DNA of 64,000 nt from Agrilactobacillus composti DSM 18527 = JCM 14202. Its GTDB lineage: Bacteria > Bacillota > Bacilli > Lactobacillales > Lactobacillaceae. The stretch is taken from contig NZ_AZGA01000011.1 of assembly GCF_001436375.1 (NCBI RefSeq), positions 1 to 64,000 of the forward strand, in the 5' to 3' direction. Of the stretch, positions 47,625 to 56,426 are shown in pieces. The notes beneath the pieces are model-generated. The model saw nothing but the letters and a program-made list of their open reading frames with translations. It was not told the DNA's origin and ran no database searches. Every line of letters begins with the position of its first letter. Positions within the stretch are counted from its first letter, which is position 1. A program made the position numbers and the translations under genes.

Positions 47625-48311
47625 ATGAGTAGAGTATTAGTAATTGAAGATGAAAAAAACTTAGCCCGTTTTGTTGAGCTTGAACTCAAGCACGAAGGAT
47701 ATGATGCAGAGGTTTATTTCAATGGCCGGACAGGTTTAGATGCCGCTTTAAACGAAGATTGGGATGCCATTTTACTGGATTTAATGTTGCCAGAATTGAA
47801 TGGCTTAGAAGTTGCCAGACGGGTTCGTGCGGTAAAAAATACGCCAATTATTATTATGACGGCTAGAGACTCTGTCATCGACCGCGTATCTGGGTTAGAT
47901 CATGGGGCAGATGACTATATCGTGAAGCCTTTTGCCATTGAGGAACTTTTAGCACGTTTACGTGCTTTATTACGGCGGATCGATATTGAAGGTGAGCACA
48001 ATGCCAATAAGCAACACACAATTACCTATCGTGATTTAACGATCGAAAAAGAAAATCGCGTTGTCCGTCGGGGTGAGGATATTATCGAGCTCACCAAACG
48101 GGAGTATGAATTATTATTAACATTGATGGAAAACGTCAACGTGGTCTTGTCCCGCGAACTGTTATTGCGTAAAGTTTGGGGCTATGATTCTAACGCTGAA
48201 ACGAATGTGGTAGATGTTTACATTCGTTATTTGAGAAATAAAATTGATGTCGCTGGCAAGCCTAGCTACATTCAAACTGTCCGTGGTACCGGATATGTGA
48301 TGCGTTCCTAG
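47625..48311 (+). CDS. arlR: Response regulator ArlR-like
   Basis: A 228-residue OmpR/PhoB-type regulator. The receiver domain (1-120) has the phospho-acceptor Asp in LLDLMLPELNGL (about 53), and acidic residues in IEDEKN. The DNA-binding winged helix (about 130-228) contains ELTKREYELL and VDVYIRYLRNKI. Overall sequence closely follows staphylococcal ArlR from memory. I chose the ATG at 47625; a longer frame starts before GAGGGG. Paired with the kinase 30 bases downstream. Confidence 0.92.
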   Translation: MSRVLVIEDEKNLARFVELELKHEGYDAEVYFNGRTGLDAALNEDWDAILLDLMLPELNGLEVARRVRAVKNTPIIIMTARDSVIDRVSGLDHGADDYIVKPFAIEELLARLRALLRRIDIEGEHNANKQHTITYRDLTIEKENRVVRRGEDIIELTKREYELLLTLMENVNVVLSRELLLRKVWGYDSNAETNVVDVYIRYLRNKIDVAGKPSYIQTVRGTGYVMRS

Positions 48312-48341
48312 TTTTTTGTTTGAGGAGGATCTCTATTATCC

Positions 48342-49895
48342 ATGGAAGATCAAGAGAATCAACAACGAAATCGGAGTTTGAAGACATCTTTAAAGGCTAA
48401 ATGGGCCTTTGGGATGTCCCTTATTATATTAGGCACACTGGTGATATTTTCTTTTGTCATTTACTACACGGTTCAAAATGTATTGATTGGCCAGGAAAGG
48501 ACAACGGTGCAAGAGACTTTGACAGCCGTTGATCGGCGGTTATCCTCTGTTGAGACTAATTTAACCATTTCAAAGGTATTGCCCCGGTTAAATATTGAAA
48601 CCGTGCATAACTCTAATATTGCGACGTCACCTGATTGGGATCAAACCGATGTTTTTCAAGATTCCGTGATTCAAAAGTTATCTCGCAATGATATTAACAT
48701 GGGGGTGTATAATGCCCAGGGGACCCAGCTCTTCACGTCAAAAGCAACGTCACTGCCGCTTGATGATCGAACCGGGGGGATATGGTCTAAAAAAACTGAC
48801 CATACCACTGTTCTAGTGGGGGTACGAGCCGTCCAGTCCGCTGAAACGCATAAGAAGATTGGCTATATCCAAGTGGTCAATGGGATGCAAGGGTTTCATA
48901 GTAACATGGCCCGTCTGCGGTTATTTATGCTGATTTTCACGGTGATCGGTGTCCTTGTGGGTGGTTTTGCGGCATTCTTAATCATTCGCCATTTTCTAGT
49001 GCCAATCAAGAAAATGAGTGATGCAATTCAAGTGGTAAAAGTTGAACCAAATACCACCATGCGTATCCCCGAATTAAGTTCCGGAGATGAATTATCAGAA
49101 TTGACGTCTGAATTTAATCATATGCTGGATAAAACTCAGCGTTTCGTGGATGCCCAAAGCAGTTTCGTCACCGATGTTTCCCATGAATTAAGAACGCCTG
49201 TGGCAGTTTTAGAAGGTCATCTGCAGTTACTTAATCGTTGGGGTAAAGATGACCCAGAAGTCTTGGATGAGTCCTTGAAGGCATCTTTACAGGAGCTTCA
49301 GCGCATGAAATATTTAATCCAAGAGATGTTGGATTTGTCTAAAGCTGATCAAATCGAGGAACTCTATGCCCATGAAACGACAGAGGTTAGTGGGTTACTA
49401 AAAGAGATTTACAACAATTTCAAGATGATTCATCCAGATTTTAGTATTGTGCTAGATTTAGATTTGGAAGATGAAACTTATGTCCAAATTTATCGTAATC
49501 ACTTGGAACAAGTTTTGATCATCTTGATGGACAACGCCGTGAAGTATTCGGAGAAACGTAAAGAGATCCATATGTCTGCTTCTAAAGATTCCCGTTTCGT
49601 CAACATTGCGATTCAAGACTTTGGTGCGGGTATTCCAGAAGCTGACCGAAAAAATATTTTTGACCGCTTTTATCGGGTGGACAAAGCTCGAAGTCGCGAC
49701 AAAGGTGGCAATGGCCTGGGATTATCCATTGCTAAGAAACTTATTGAAAGCTACCATGGCGAAATTACCGTGGAGAGTTCAGTGGGCTCAGGTTCTATTT
49801 TCAGGATCGATGTGCCCCTAGCTATTCAAAAAGAAGAAGCGCCTGACCCAGACGACGACAACGATGCAACGTCAACTGATGACACAAATGATTAA
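48342..49895 (+). CDS. arlS: Sensor histidine kinase ArlS-like
   Basis: A 517-residue membrane kinase: first membrane helix (about 24-45), extracellular sensor domain (about 46-190), second helix (about 193-217), HAMP (about 218-270), HisKA with the phospho-His in VSHELRTPVAVL (about 281), and the ATPase domain with DNAVKYS, DFGAGIP and GNGLGLSIAK. The tail is acidic. GAGGAGG precedes the ATG. The partner is ArlR; the signal is not known. Confidence 0.93.
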   Translation: MEDQENQQRNRSLKTSLKAKWAFGMSLIILGTLVIFSFVIYYTVQNVLIGQERTTVQETLTAVDRRLSSVETNLTISKVLPRLNIETVHNSNIATSPDWDQTDVFQDSVIQKLSRNDINMGVYNAQGTQLFTSKATSLPLDDRTGGIWSKKTDHTTVLVGVRAVQSAETHKKIGYIQVVNGMQGFHSNMARLRLFMLIFTVIGVLVGGFAAFLIIRHFLVPIKKMSDAIQVVKVEPNTTMRIPELSSGDELSELTSEFNHMLDKTQRFVDAQSSFVTDVSHELRTPVAVLEGHLQLLNRWGKDDPEVLDESLKASLQELQRMKYLIQEMLDLSKADQIEELYAHETTEVSGLLKEIYNNFKMIHPDFSIVLDLDLEDETYVQIYRNHLEQVLIILMDNAVKYSEKRKEIHMSASKDSRFVNIAIQDFGAGIPEADRKNIFDRFYRVDKARSRDKGGNGLGLSIAKKLIESYHGEITVESSVGSGSIFRIDVPLAIQKEEAPDPDDDNDATSTDDTND

Positions 49896-49897
49896 AA

Positions 49898-49943
49898 AAT
49901 AATATCTAAAAATCATAATTTGATTTTTAGATATTATTTTTTT
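49898..49943 (+). terminator. Terminator after arlS
   Basis: AATATCTAAAAATCA pairs with TGATTTTTAGATATT, with T-rich trailing sequence. Confidence 0.88.
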
Positions 49944-49950
49944 ATTTTTC

Positions 49951-49981
49951 TTGACAATTAATAAGTAATCATGAATAATAC
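49951..49981 (+). promoter_or_regulatory. Promoter of the peptide-binding gene
   Basis: TTGACA (49951-49956) with AATAAT at 17 bases or TAATAC at 19 bases. It lies just before the T-box Stem I. Confidence 0.6.
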
Positions 49982-50000
49982 AAATATATTAATAAGCAAT

Positions 50001-50272
50001 TGTGTAAAAGATGAGTAAAGTTTGATCTGATTTTTAGAGAGCTATGGCTTGGTGTGACATAGTAACAGACAAACTTGAAGATGGTCTTTGGGTCACATTA
50101 TTACTGAGTATTTAACAAAGTAATAACGGCTGCCTCCGTTAGCAGGCCCGAGTATCGGCCTTGGCCCGCACTCAGTGAGGATCAATTCGCAAGAATTGGT
50201 CAAATTAAGGTGGTAACACGAAGTTTAAAGCTTTCGTCCTTGCATTTATTGCGGGAAGAAGGCTATTTTTTT
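50001..50272 (+). promoter_or_regulatory. T-box leader, predicted Met, of the peptide-binding gene
   Basis: The basal helix pairs AAAAGA (50006-50011) with TCTTT (50085-50089), extended by TGTG with CACA. Directly before it is GAAG-ATG-G, so ATG (50081-50083) is the specifier in the same register as the other three T-boxes. The AGAGAGCTATGG region of Stem I is present. The middle holds several hairpins, including GATCAATTC-GCAA-GAATTGGTC. The T-box AAGGTGGTAACACG is at 50207-50220, and the terminator stem (50231-50262) ends in a T-run. The T-box class is clear; Met is an inference. Confidence 0.9.
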
Positions 50273-50297
50273 GTCAAAATTAAGGAGGAAATTTTTT

Positions 50298-51926
50298 ATG
50301 TTTAGATTCAAAACCAAAGTACTAGCTATATTAGCGGCCAGCGTTATTTCGATTGGCGCGCTACAACCACTATTGCAAACGAACGCCAATACCGTTCAGG
50401 CTGCTAGCAGCAAGACTTTTCGCGTCGCCACCAATCAAAGTCTGGACTCATTGGATCCAGCTTCACATACATCCATGACTAGTACTGAAATGATCGATCA
50501 GATCACTGAAGGCCTTTATCGTTATGATCAAAAAAATAAAGTCATCAATGGATTAGTCGCTGGTGACCCCAAGGTAAATGCGGCCAAAACGGTTTATACT
50601 TATACTTTGAAAAAAGCAAAGTGGTCCAACGGGGATGCTGTAACGGCCAACGATTTTGTGTATGCCTTGCGCCGCAAAGCCCAGCCAAAGTATGCCACCA
50701 GCGCCATTGACTATATTAAAAATGGGCAAGCTGTCCGTTTAAATCAAAAACCTGCCACAGAATTAGGTATCAAGGCACTTGGGGCTAGAACATTAGAGAT
50801 TTCTTTGGAAAATCCCATTCCATTTATTAAACAATATCTGACCAGTCCATTCTTCTTGCCAATTGATCAAAAATTTGCTGAGAAAGTTGGTCCCAAATTT
50901 GGGACGGCGGCGAAATACACCGTTTCAAATGGACCCTTTGTCTTAAAGGGTTGGACGGGAACTAATGATACCTGGACCTTGGTGAAAAATAAAAATTATT
51001 ATGGTGCCAAAAGCGTTAAGTTGGATAAAGTAAGTGTTTCCGTCATTAAGGAAACTACAACTGCTTTGAATCTGTTTGATAGTGGCCGTATTGATTATAC
51101 CGTAGTGGGGGATAGTAATGTTCAAAAATATACGGGATCTAAATCATTGCACCAAAAAACCAGTCCAACTATTGGCTTTTTAAGTCTAAACAACAAACGG
51201 ACGGATACCGGGAATGTCCATTTAAGACGAGCTCTAGCTATGGCGGTGAATAAGAAGGCATTGACGAATAATTTCTTAAAAGATGGCTCCAAACCTTTAA
51301 ATGGGCTAATTACCAGGGGCCTAGCCACGAATCCCACCACGGGCAAGGATTATCGTCAGGATACTGGGGACCTCTTAAACTACAGTCCTAAAAAAGCGGC
51401 AACCGAGTGGCGAAAAGCTAAAAAGGAACTGGGTAAAGATTCAATTGAACTGGAACTATTGTCTGCCGACACGACCCAAGCTAAAAATGTGGCTGAATTT
51501 TTACAATCTCAGTATGAGAAAAATTTGTCTGGACTGAAAATTGATATCAAAGCCATTCCCGTGGCGCAACGGATTCAATTTGAACAAAATGGCAATTACG
51601 ACTTAGCCTTTGGAACTTACGCCCCTGACTATGGGGATCCAATGTCTTTGCTGTTCCAGTACACGACTGGTCAAAAATTAAACTTCTCCCATTACAGCAA
51701 TGAGACCTACGATAGTTTGATTAAAAAGGCCACGACTACTCAAGCCACCCAGCCAGTAGCGCGCTACAAGACACTACAGCAAGCCGAAAAAGTTTTATTA
51801 GATGATGCGGCAATTAACCCAATTTATCAACAAGGCATTTCTTATCTTCTAAGCAATCGCTTCACCGGTTTTTCAATGCATCCCTTTGGTCAAATTGCCG
51901 ATTATCGCTACTTACAGCCTAAGTAG
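50298..51926 (+). CDS. Oligopeptide-binding protein (OppA/SBP_bac_5 family)
   Basis: A 542-residue extracellular solute-binding protein. The signal peptide (about 1-35) ends VQA before ASSK, a signal peptidase I site; there is no lipobox and I see no Cys in the whole protein. The mature part begins FRVATNQSLDSLDPA, followed by the SBP_bac_5 features DQITEGLYRYD and FVYALRRKAQP. No permease or ATPase genes adjoin, so it must work with a transporter elsewhere. Expression is under a predicted Met T-box. AAGGAGG lies before the ATG at 50298. Confidence 0.92.
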   Translation: MFRFKTKVLAILAASVISIGALQPLLQTNANTVQAASSKTFRVATNQSLDSLDPASHTSMTSTEMIDQITEGLYRYDQKNKVINGLVAGDPKVNAAKTVYTYTLKKAKWSNGDAVTANDFVYALRRKAQPKYATSAIDYIKNGQAVRLNQKPATELGIKALGARTLEISLENPIPFIKQYLTSPFFLPIDQKFAEKVGPKFGTAAKYTVSNGPFVLKGWTGTNDTWTLVKNKNYYGAKSVKLDKVSVSVIKETTTALNLFDSGRIDYTVVGDSNVQKYTGSKSLHQKTSPTIGFLSLNNKRTDTGNVHLRRALAMAVNKKALTNNFLKDGSKPLNGLITRGLATNPTTGKDYRQDTGDLLNYSPKKAATEWRKAKKELGKDSIELELLSADTTQAKNVAEFLQSQYEKNLSGLKIDIKAIPVAQRIQFEQNGNYDLAFGTYAPDYGDPMSLLFQYTTGQKLNFSHYSNETYDSLIKKATTTQATQPVARYKTLQQAEKVLLDDAAINPIYQQGISYLLSNRFTGFSMHPFGQIADYRYLQPK

Positions 51927-51945
51927 TTTTCTGAAAATTGATCAA

Positions 51946-51982
51946 ACAAAGTCATGGTTTTGAAAATCATGACTTTGTTTTT
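51946..51982 (+). terminator. Terminator after the peptide-binding gene
   Basis: CAAAGTCATG pairs with CATGACTTTG, with further inner pairing, then T-rich sequence. Confidence 0.88.
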
Positions 51983-52004
51983 GGCCTAGATAAGTGGCTA
52001 TAAT
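51975..52004 (+). promoter_or_regulatory. Promoter of sirC
   Basis: TTGTTT, 18 bases, TATAAT. The -35 overlaps the end of the preceding terminator. No FNR- or Rex-like site was recognised nearby. Confidence 0.55.
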
Positions 52005-52036
52005 AAGAAGTACCAGAAAATTATAGGGAGGTCTTT

Positions 52037-52480
52037 ATGAAAACTTATCCAGTGGCATTGAAAATATCGGGTTACCAAGTATTAATCGTTGGTGGCGGCC
52101 GCGTGGCGTTGCGAAAAGTCCGGGGGCTGCAAGATACTGGGGCGCATATTACCGTGGTGGCGCCTGTAATTAAAGCAGAAATCCTGCCATTAGTGCAGCA
52201 AGTCGAACAACGGGAATTTCAATTTAGAGATCTATTAGACAAGGACATGGTCTTTTGTTGCACCAATTCCCTGCAATTAAATCAACGTATCGCGCGCAGT
52301 GCCAATGGGGATCAATTGGTCAATAATACATCTGCTCACGAAGATTCCAACTTTTATAACTATGCCGTATTAGTTGAAGAAGAATTGAATATTCTTATCG
52401 GCAGTGAAGGCCATCATATTCGCGCAACTAAAGCCTTAAAAGAAGAGCTAAAAGCTTATTTTCAGGATAAACGGAGGTAA
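52037..52480 (+). CDS. Precorrin-2 dehydrogenase (SirC/CysG N-domain type)
   Basis: A 147-residue NAD-dependent enzyme for precorrin-2 to sirohydrochlorin. The N-terminal Rossmann domain has VGGGRVALRKVRGL (about 18-31), and a segment CTNSLQLNQRI. It is shorter than SirC or Met8, keeping mainly the dehydrogenase part and little of the C-terminal dimer/chelatase region; GSEGHHIRATKALKEELK is the tail. Iron insertion may be done by another chelatase. It stands upstream of nirB and belongs to the siroheme set. Confidence 0.88.
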   Translation: MKTYPVALKISGYQVLIVGGGRVALRKVRGLQDTGAHITVVAPVIKAEILPLVQQVEQREFQFRDLLDKDMVFCCTNSLQLNQRIARSANGDQLVNNTSAHEDSNFYNYAVLVEEELNILIGSEGHHIRATKALKEELKAYFQDKRR

Positions 52481-52540
52481 GGGATTCCCCTATTTCCAAA
52501 TGAAGGTCATTTTTTCGCCGCTAATTACTATTTCCTTTGC

Positions 52541-52546
52541 TATAAT
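52541..52546 (+). promoter_or_regulatory. Possible -10 of nirB
   Basis: TATAAT preceded by TTTGC, 50 bases before nirB; no good -35, so the promoter may need an activator. Confidence 0.4.
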
Positions 52547-52596
52547 GAAAAATAATTATTAGTCTGTTCAGTAATACACATAAAAGGAGACAACTT

Positions 52597-55053
52597 ATGG
52601 CAGAGAAATTAGTGGTCATTGGTAATGGCATGGCAGGGGTTCGCGCAGTTGATAATATTTTACGGGCGAACCCAGATTTATTTGAAATAACGGTTATCGG
52701 TGCTGAAAATTATCCGGGTTATAATCGCATTTTGCTGTCTGAAGTTTTAGAAAAAGAAATGGATTGGCCGGATATTATTACCAATGATTATGACTGGTAT
52801 GCTGAAAACCATATTAATTTAATCAATGATAATCCGGCTACCGCGATTGATCCAGTTAAGCAAGTGGTTACTACCCGTTCTGGGACAGTCTTTAGTTATG
52901 ATAAATTAATTTTGGCCACTGGCTCGATGCCCTTTATCTTACCCGTGCCGGGGCATGATCTTAAAAATGTGGTGGCTTTTCGCAGCATTGAAGATGGCAA
53001 ATACATGCAACAAATGGCCGCAAATGGGGCTAATATTGCCGTGATTGGTGGCGGCCTATTGGGTTTAGAAGCCGCCGTGGGGCTAGTGGATCAAGGGGCG
53101 ACAGTCAGTGTCATTGAATTAGCACCTTGGCTAATGGCCACCCAATTAGATGAAACGGCGGGCAAGATGTTGCAGCGCGACTTAGAAGCTCGTGGCTTGA
53201 AGTTTTATTTAGGCAAACGGACAAAGTCGATTTTAGGAGACGACAAAGGCCAGGTTGCCGGTTTAGCCTTTGATGATGGCCAACAACTAGATGTGACAAT
53301 GGTAGTGATGTCTTTGGGGATCAGACCAGAAACTACCCTGGCCAAAACAGCAGGGTTAAACGTTGCCAGAGGGATTACCGTGGATTCTTTTATGCGGACC
53401 AGTGATAATAATATCTTTGCTATTGGTGAATGTACTGAATTTGAGGATCAACTCGTGGGGACAGTAGCCCCATCTTATGCCCAGGCTAAAATTGTGGCCG
53501 ATGTGTTGTGTGGTGAACCCACCCAGCCTTTTTGCCCCGTCTTAGAGACCATTGAATTAAAAGTGCCAGGAATTGACTTGATTTCAGCTGGTCATATTAA
53601 AGAAGATGGTGACGTCCGCTCTATTATTGCCCAAGATGGGGTCAACCACGCTTATAAACGGATTTTTGTAAAAGACGGCATCGTTTGCGGTGAGATTTTA
53701 TATGGGGATGTTAGTGATGGGAATCGCTATTTCAGCATGATCAAACGCCAAGATGAAATTGCACAGTATCAGGCGACTGGGTTGCTTTTAAAAGAAGGCG
53801 GCAGTGATAGCACTGAGGATTTGGCCAGCATGCCCTTAGATGAAATTGTCTGTGGCTGCAATGGGGTCAGCAAAGGTACTATTTTAGATGCTATCCGAGC
53901 AGAACAACTCACTTCAGTTACGGGTGTGGGAAAGGTCACCCGGGCTGGGACCTCTTGTGGAAAATGTAAACCAACTATTGAAGCTTTATTGCAATTGGAA
54001 TTAGGGGATAAAGCGCAAGCCATGACGGAAACTATGTGCCCTTGTACAGATTTAGGCTATGATGAAATCATCACTGCGATCAAAGCCAATCACTGGCTGA
54101 CGTCTGCGGCTGTCCGCCGGGGGTTGAATTGGCGAACTGAAGAGGGCTGTGACAAGTGCCGGCCGGCTTTGAATTATTATTTAAATATGTTATTTCCAAC
54201 TGAACATCAAGAAGAAATTACCGCGCGGTGGGCCAATGAACGCTATTTAGCGAACATTCAAAAAGATGGGACCTTCTCAGTGATTCCACGGATGGCTGGC
54301 GGGAAGACTTCACCAGAACAGTTGATTAAAATTGCCAAGGTAGCCGAGAAGTTCCATGTACCAATGATCAAAGTCGTGAATGCCCAACGTATTGGGCTAT
54401 ACGGTATTCGCAAAGAAGATCTGCCTAAGGTTTGGCATGACTTAGATATGGATTCTGGGGAAGCTTATGAAAAAACAGCAACTCGCGAAGTTAAAGCTTG
54501 TGTGGGTCAAGACTGGTGCCGTTTTGGGACGATTGATTCTGCAGGCTTGGCCGAAAAGATTGATCGAAATTATGTGGGGATCGACACGCCCCATAAAGTG
54601 AAGTTGGGTGTTGCGGGCTGCCCTAGAAATTGTGCTGAAGTATTGACTAAAGACTTTGGTGTGATTGGCATCGAAGGGGGCTATCAGCTCTATATTGGGG
54701 GTAACAACGGGACGCAAGTGGTTGAAGCCAGTCTGCTGACAACCGTTAAAACTGAAGCTGAAGTCTTAACTTATTTCGGCGCTTATTTACAATGGTATCG
54801 CGAACATGCCCACTACGGCCAGCGGACCTTTAAAGTGGTACAAAAAACCGGTGTTGAAAATGTTATCGCCATGTTAAAAGATGATAGTCAGCGGAATGCT
54901 TACCTGGAACGGTTAGCCATTGCTAAAGCAGCCTACCAGGACTATCGTCATGGGCTTGCCCCTTGGCAAGCCCGGTTGCAAGATGAAGAAAATTTGCAAG
55001 CCTTATACACTGTGGTTGATATCACGGGCCAAACCGTTAAGGAGGGTGTCTAA
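52597..55053 (+). CDS. nirB: Nitrite reductase large subunit NirB
   Basis: NADH-dependent siroheme nitrite reductase subunit, 818 residues, cytoplasmic. FAD/NADH module (about 1-310) starts VVIGNGMAGVRAVD. Two BFD-like Cys clusters follow: VCGCNGVSKG with CGKCKP (about 422-465), and CPCTDLG with CDKCRP (about 485-525). The siroheme and 4Fe-4S domain (about 545-790) has ACVGQDWCRFG and AGCPRNC, with four Cys. All cofactor ligands appear present. nirD follows immediately, and cobA, hemC and sirC support its siroheme. Confidence 0.96.
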   Translation: MAEKLVVIGNGMAGVRAVDNILRANPDLFEITVIGAENYPGYNRILLSEVLEKEMDWPDIITNDYDWYAENHINLINDNPATAIDPVKQVVTTRSGTVFSYDKLILATGSMPFILPVPGHDLKNVVAFRSIEDGKYMQQMAANGANIAVIGGGLLGLEAAVGLVDQGATVSVIELAPWLMATQLDETAGKMLQRDLEARGLKFYLGKRTKSILGDDKGQVAGLAFDDGQQLDVTMVVMSLGIRPETTLAKTAGLNVARGITVDSFMRTSDNNIFAIGECTEFEDQLVGTVAPSYAQAKIVADVLCGEPTQPFCPVLETIELKVPGIDLISAGHIKEDGDVRSIIAQDGVNHAYKRIFVKDGIVCGEILYGDVSDGNRYFSMIKRQDEIAQYQATGLLLKEGGSDSTEDLASMPLDEIVCGCNGVSKGTILDAIRAEQLTSVTGVGKVTRAGTSCGKCKPTIEALLQLELGDKAQAMTETMCPCTDLGYDEIITAIKANHWLTSAAVRRGLNWRTEEGCDKCRPALNYYLNMLFPTEHQEEITARWANERYLANIQKDGTFSVIPRMAGGKTSPEQLIKIAKVAEKFHVPMIKVVNAQRIGLYGIRKEDLPKVWHDLDMDSGEAYEKTATREVKACVGQDWCRFGTIDSAGLAEKIDRNYVGIDTPHKVKLGVAGCPRNCAEVLTKDFGVIGIEGGYQLYIGGNNGTQVVEASLLTTVKTEAEVLTYFGAYLQWYREHAHYGQRTFKVVQKTGVENVIAMLKDDSQRNAYLERLAIAKAAYQDYRHGLAPWQARLQDEENLQALYTVVDITGQTVKEGV

Positions 55054-55371
55054 ATGACACGTAAAGCATACATTGCCGAGATGGCGGATATTCCCCTGAA
55101 AATGGGGCTTGAAGTGCAAAATGGCGCGCAGTCTATGGCTATTTTTAAATTAAGTGACACCGAAGTTTATGCCATAGGCAATATTTGCCCCCATCGCCAA
55201 GGCCCTTTGGCAGATGGCATGGTCACGGGTAAAGCAGTGATTTGCCCCTTGCACAGCTGGCAGATTAGCTTGTTGAACGGAGAACCTTTATTAGAAAATG
55301 CGGGAAAGGCTGGCGTACCAACTTATGAAACGATTATTGAAGCTGGTAAGCTGTATGTAATGGTGGACTAA
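55054..55371 (+). CDS. nirD: Nitrite reductase small subunit NirD (Rieske)
   Basis: A 105-residue Rieske-type [2Fe-2S] protein. The ligands are in CPHRQGPL and CPLHSW, giving two Cys and two His, so the cluster site is complete, whereas many NirD proteins lack it. It pairs with NirB. Starts one base after the nirB stop, within the same operon; cobA follows after two bases. Confidence 0.93.
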   Translation: MTRKAYIAEMADIPLKMGLEVQNGAQSMAIFKLSDTEVYAIGNICPHRQGPLADGMVTGKAVICPLHSWQISLLNGEPLLENAGKAGVPTYETIIEAGKLYVMVD

Positions 55372-55373
55372 TC

Positions 55374-56426
55374 ATGATTAGTTTTGTGGGTGCTGGTGCT
55401 GGTGATCCTGATTTAATCACCGTGGCCGGCCTGAAAGCTTTGCAGGCAGCTGATATTGTTTTTTACGATCGACTTTTAAATCCGTTATTATTATTACTGG
55501 CCCCCAAAAAAGCTGAGTTGGTTAGTGTGGGTAAATCCCCTCGTTCTAAAGGCCATGCTCAAAATTGGATAACGAACTTATTGCTGCAAGCAACTAAGAC
55601 CCAGCAACATGTTGTCCGACTCAAAGGTGGCGACGCTGGCATATTTGGGCGCTTGGATGAAGAGATCGCTCCAATTAAGGCCGCGGGTTTACCTTACCAA
55701 ATTATTCCTGGCATCACTGCGGCTTCCGCATTAGCCGCGTATAGTGGGATCCCGCTAACCAAGCGGGGCATCAGCCATGGTGTAACTTTTTTAACAGGGA
55801 CCCAACTGTTAGACGGCCAACTGCCAATTTCATTACAACAGCAAGAACAGACAATTGTGGTCTATATGGGCGTGAAACATGCCCCGGCAATTCAAGCCAG
55901 TTTGTTAACGCAATTACCAGCTGATTTACCCATGTTGATTGGCCGTTGGGTCAGTTATGGTCGCCAGGAGATCATCCCAGCTACCCTGGCAGATTTTGTG
56001 ACCATTATGCAGCAACGCCAAATTGAAAACCCAGCCATCTATTTATTTGGGGCAGTCGCCGCTGACTATCAAGCCAATACCAATTGGTTTGCGGCCAAAC
56101 CTTTATTTGGCACGCGAATATTACTAGTTTTACCGGAATTGAATTATGAAAAGGCTACTTTTTTCACAACCCAAGGGGCTGATGTTTGGGTGATCAGCCA
56201 AGATATGGCAGAAAATCAGCGTTTTAAGACGATTACTAAAGCTTGGTTGGTTGACGTGGCGCAGGTGCAGGTTTTGTTGACGGCGAGCATCTCAGCGGTG
56301 CTATTTGAACAGCAGCTGTTAAATTTAGATTTACCAGCAATACCAATTGAACAGATTCAAACGGCTTCAGAATTTTTAGCTAAAAGGGGATATTCACGTG
56401 ACGCAACAGAAGATTTTAGTGGGTAG
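55374..56426 (+). CDS. cobA: Uroporphyrinogen-III C-methyltransferase with truncated HemD-like tail
   Basis: The first ~240 residues are a SUMT that makes precorrin-2 from uroporphyrinogen III and SAM: GAGAGDPDLITVAGLKAL (about 6), RLKGGDAGIFGRL (about 83-95) and PGITAASALAAYSGIPLT (about 114). Residues about 245-350 look like a shortened uroporphyrinogen-III synthase: RILLVLPE, a TASISAV segment and a final AxxLAKRGY. HemD normally needs about 240 residues, so this tail may be inactive or a remnant. The 3' end overlaps hemC by 29 bases. Confidence 0.92.
   Translation: MISFVGAGAGDPDLITVAGLKALQAADIVFYDRLLNPLLLLLAPKKAELVSVGKSPRSKGHAQNWITNLLLQATKTQQHVVRLKGGDAGIFGRLDEEIAPIKAAGLPYQIIPGITAASALAAYSGIPLTKRGISHGVTFLTGTQLLDGQLPISLQQQEQTIVVYMGVKHAPAIQASLLTQLPADLPMLIGRWVSYGRQEIIPATLADFVTIMQQRQIENPAIYLFGAVAADYQANTNWFAAKPLFGTRILLVLPELNYEKATFFTTQGADVWVISQDMAENQRFKTITKAWLVDVAQVQVLLTASISAVLFEQQLLNLDLPAIPIEQIQTASEFLAKRGYSRDATEDFSG

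Noticed and set aside
50101-50205. GC-rich hairpins in the peptide-binding gene leader as a separate riboswitch
   Set aside because: They fall between Stem I and the antiterminator, where T-boxes carry Stem II/IIA/B and III, so they are part of the T-box.
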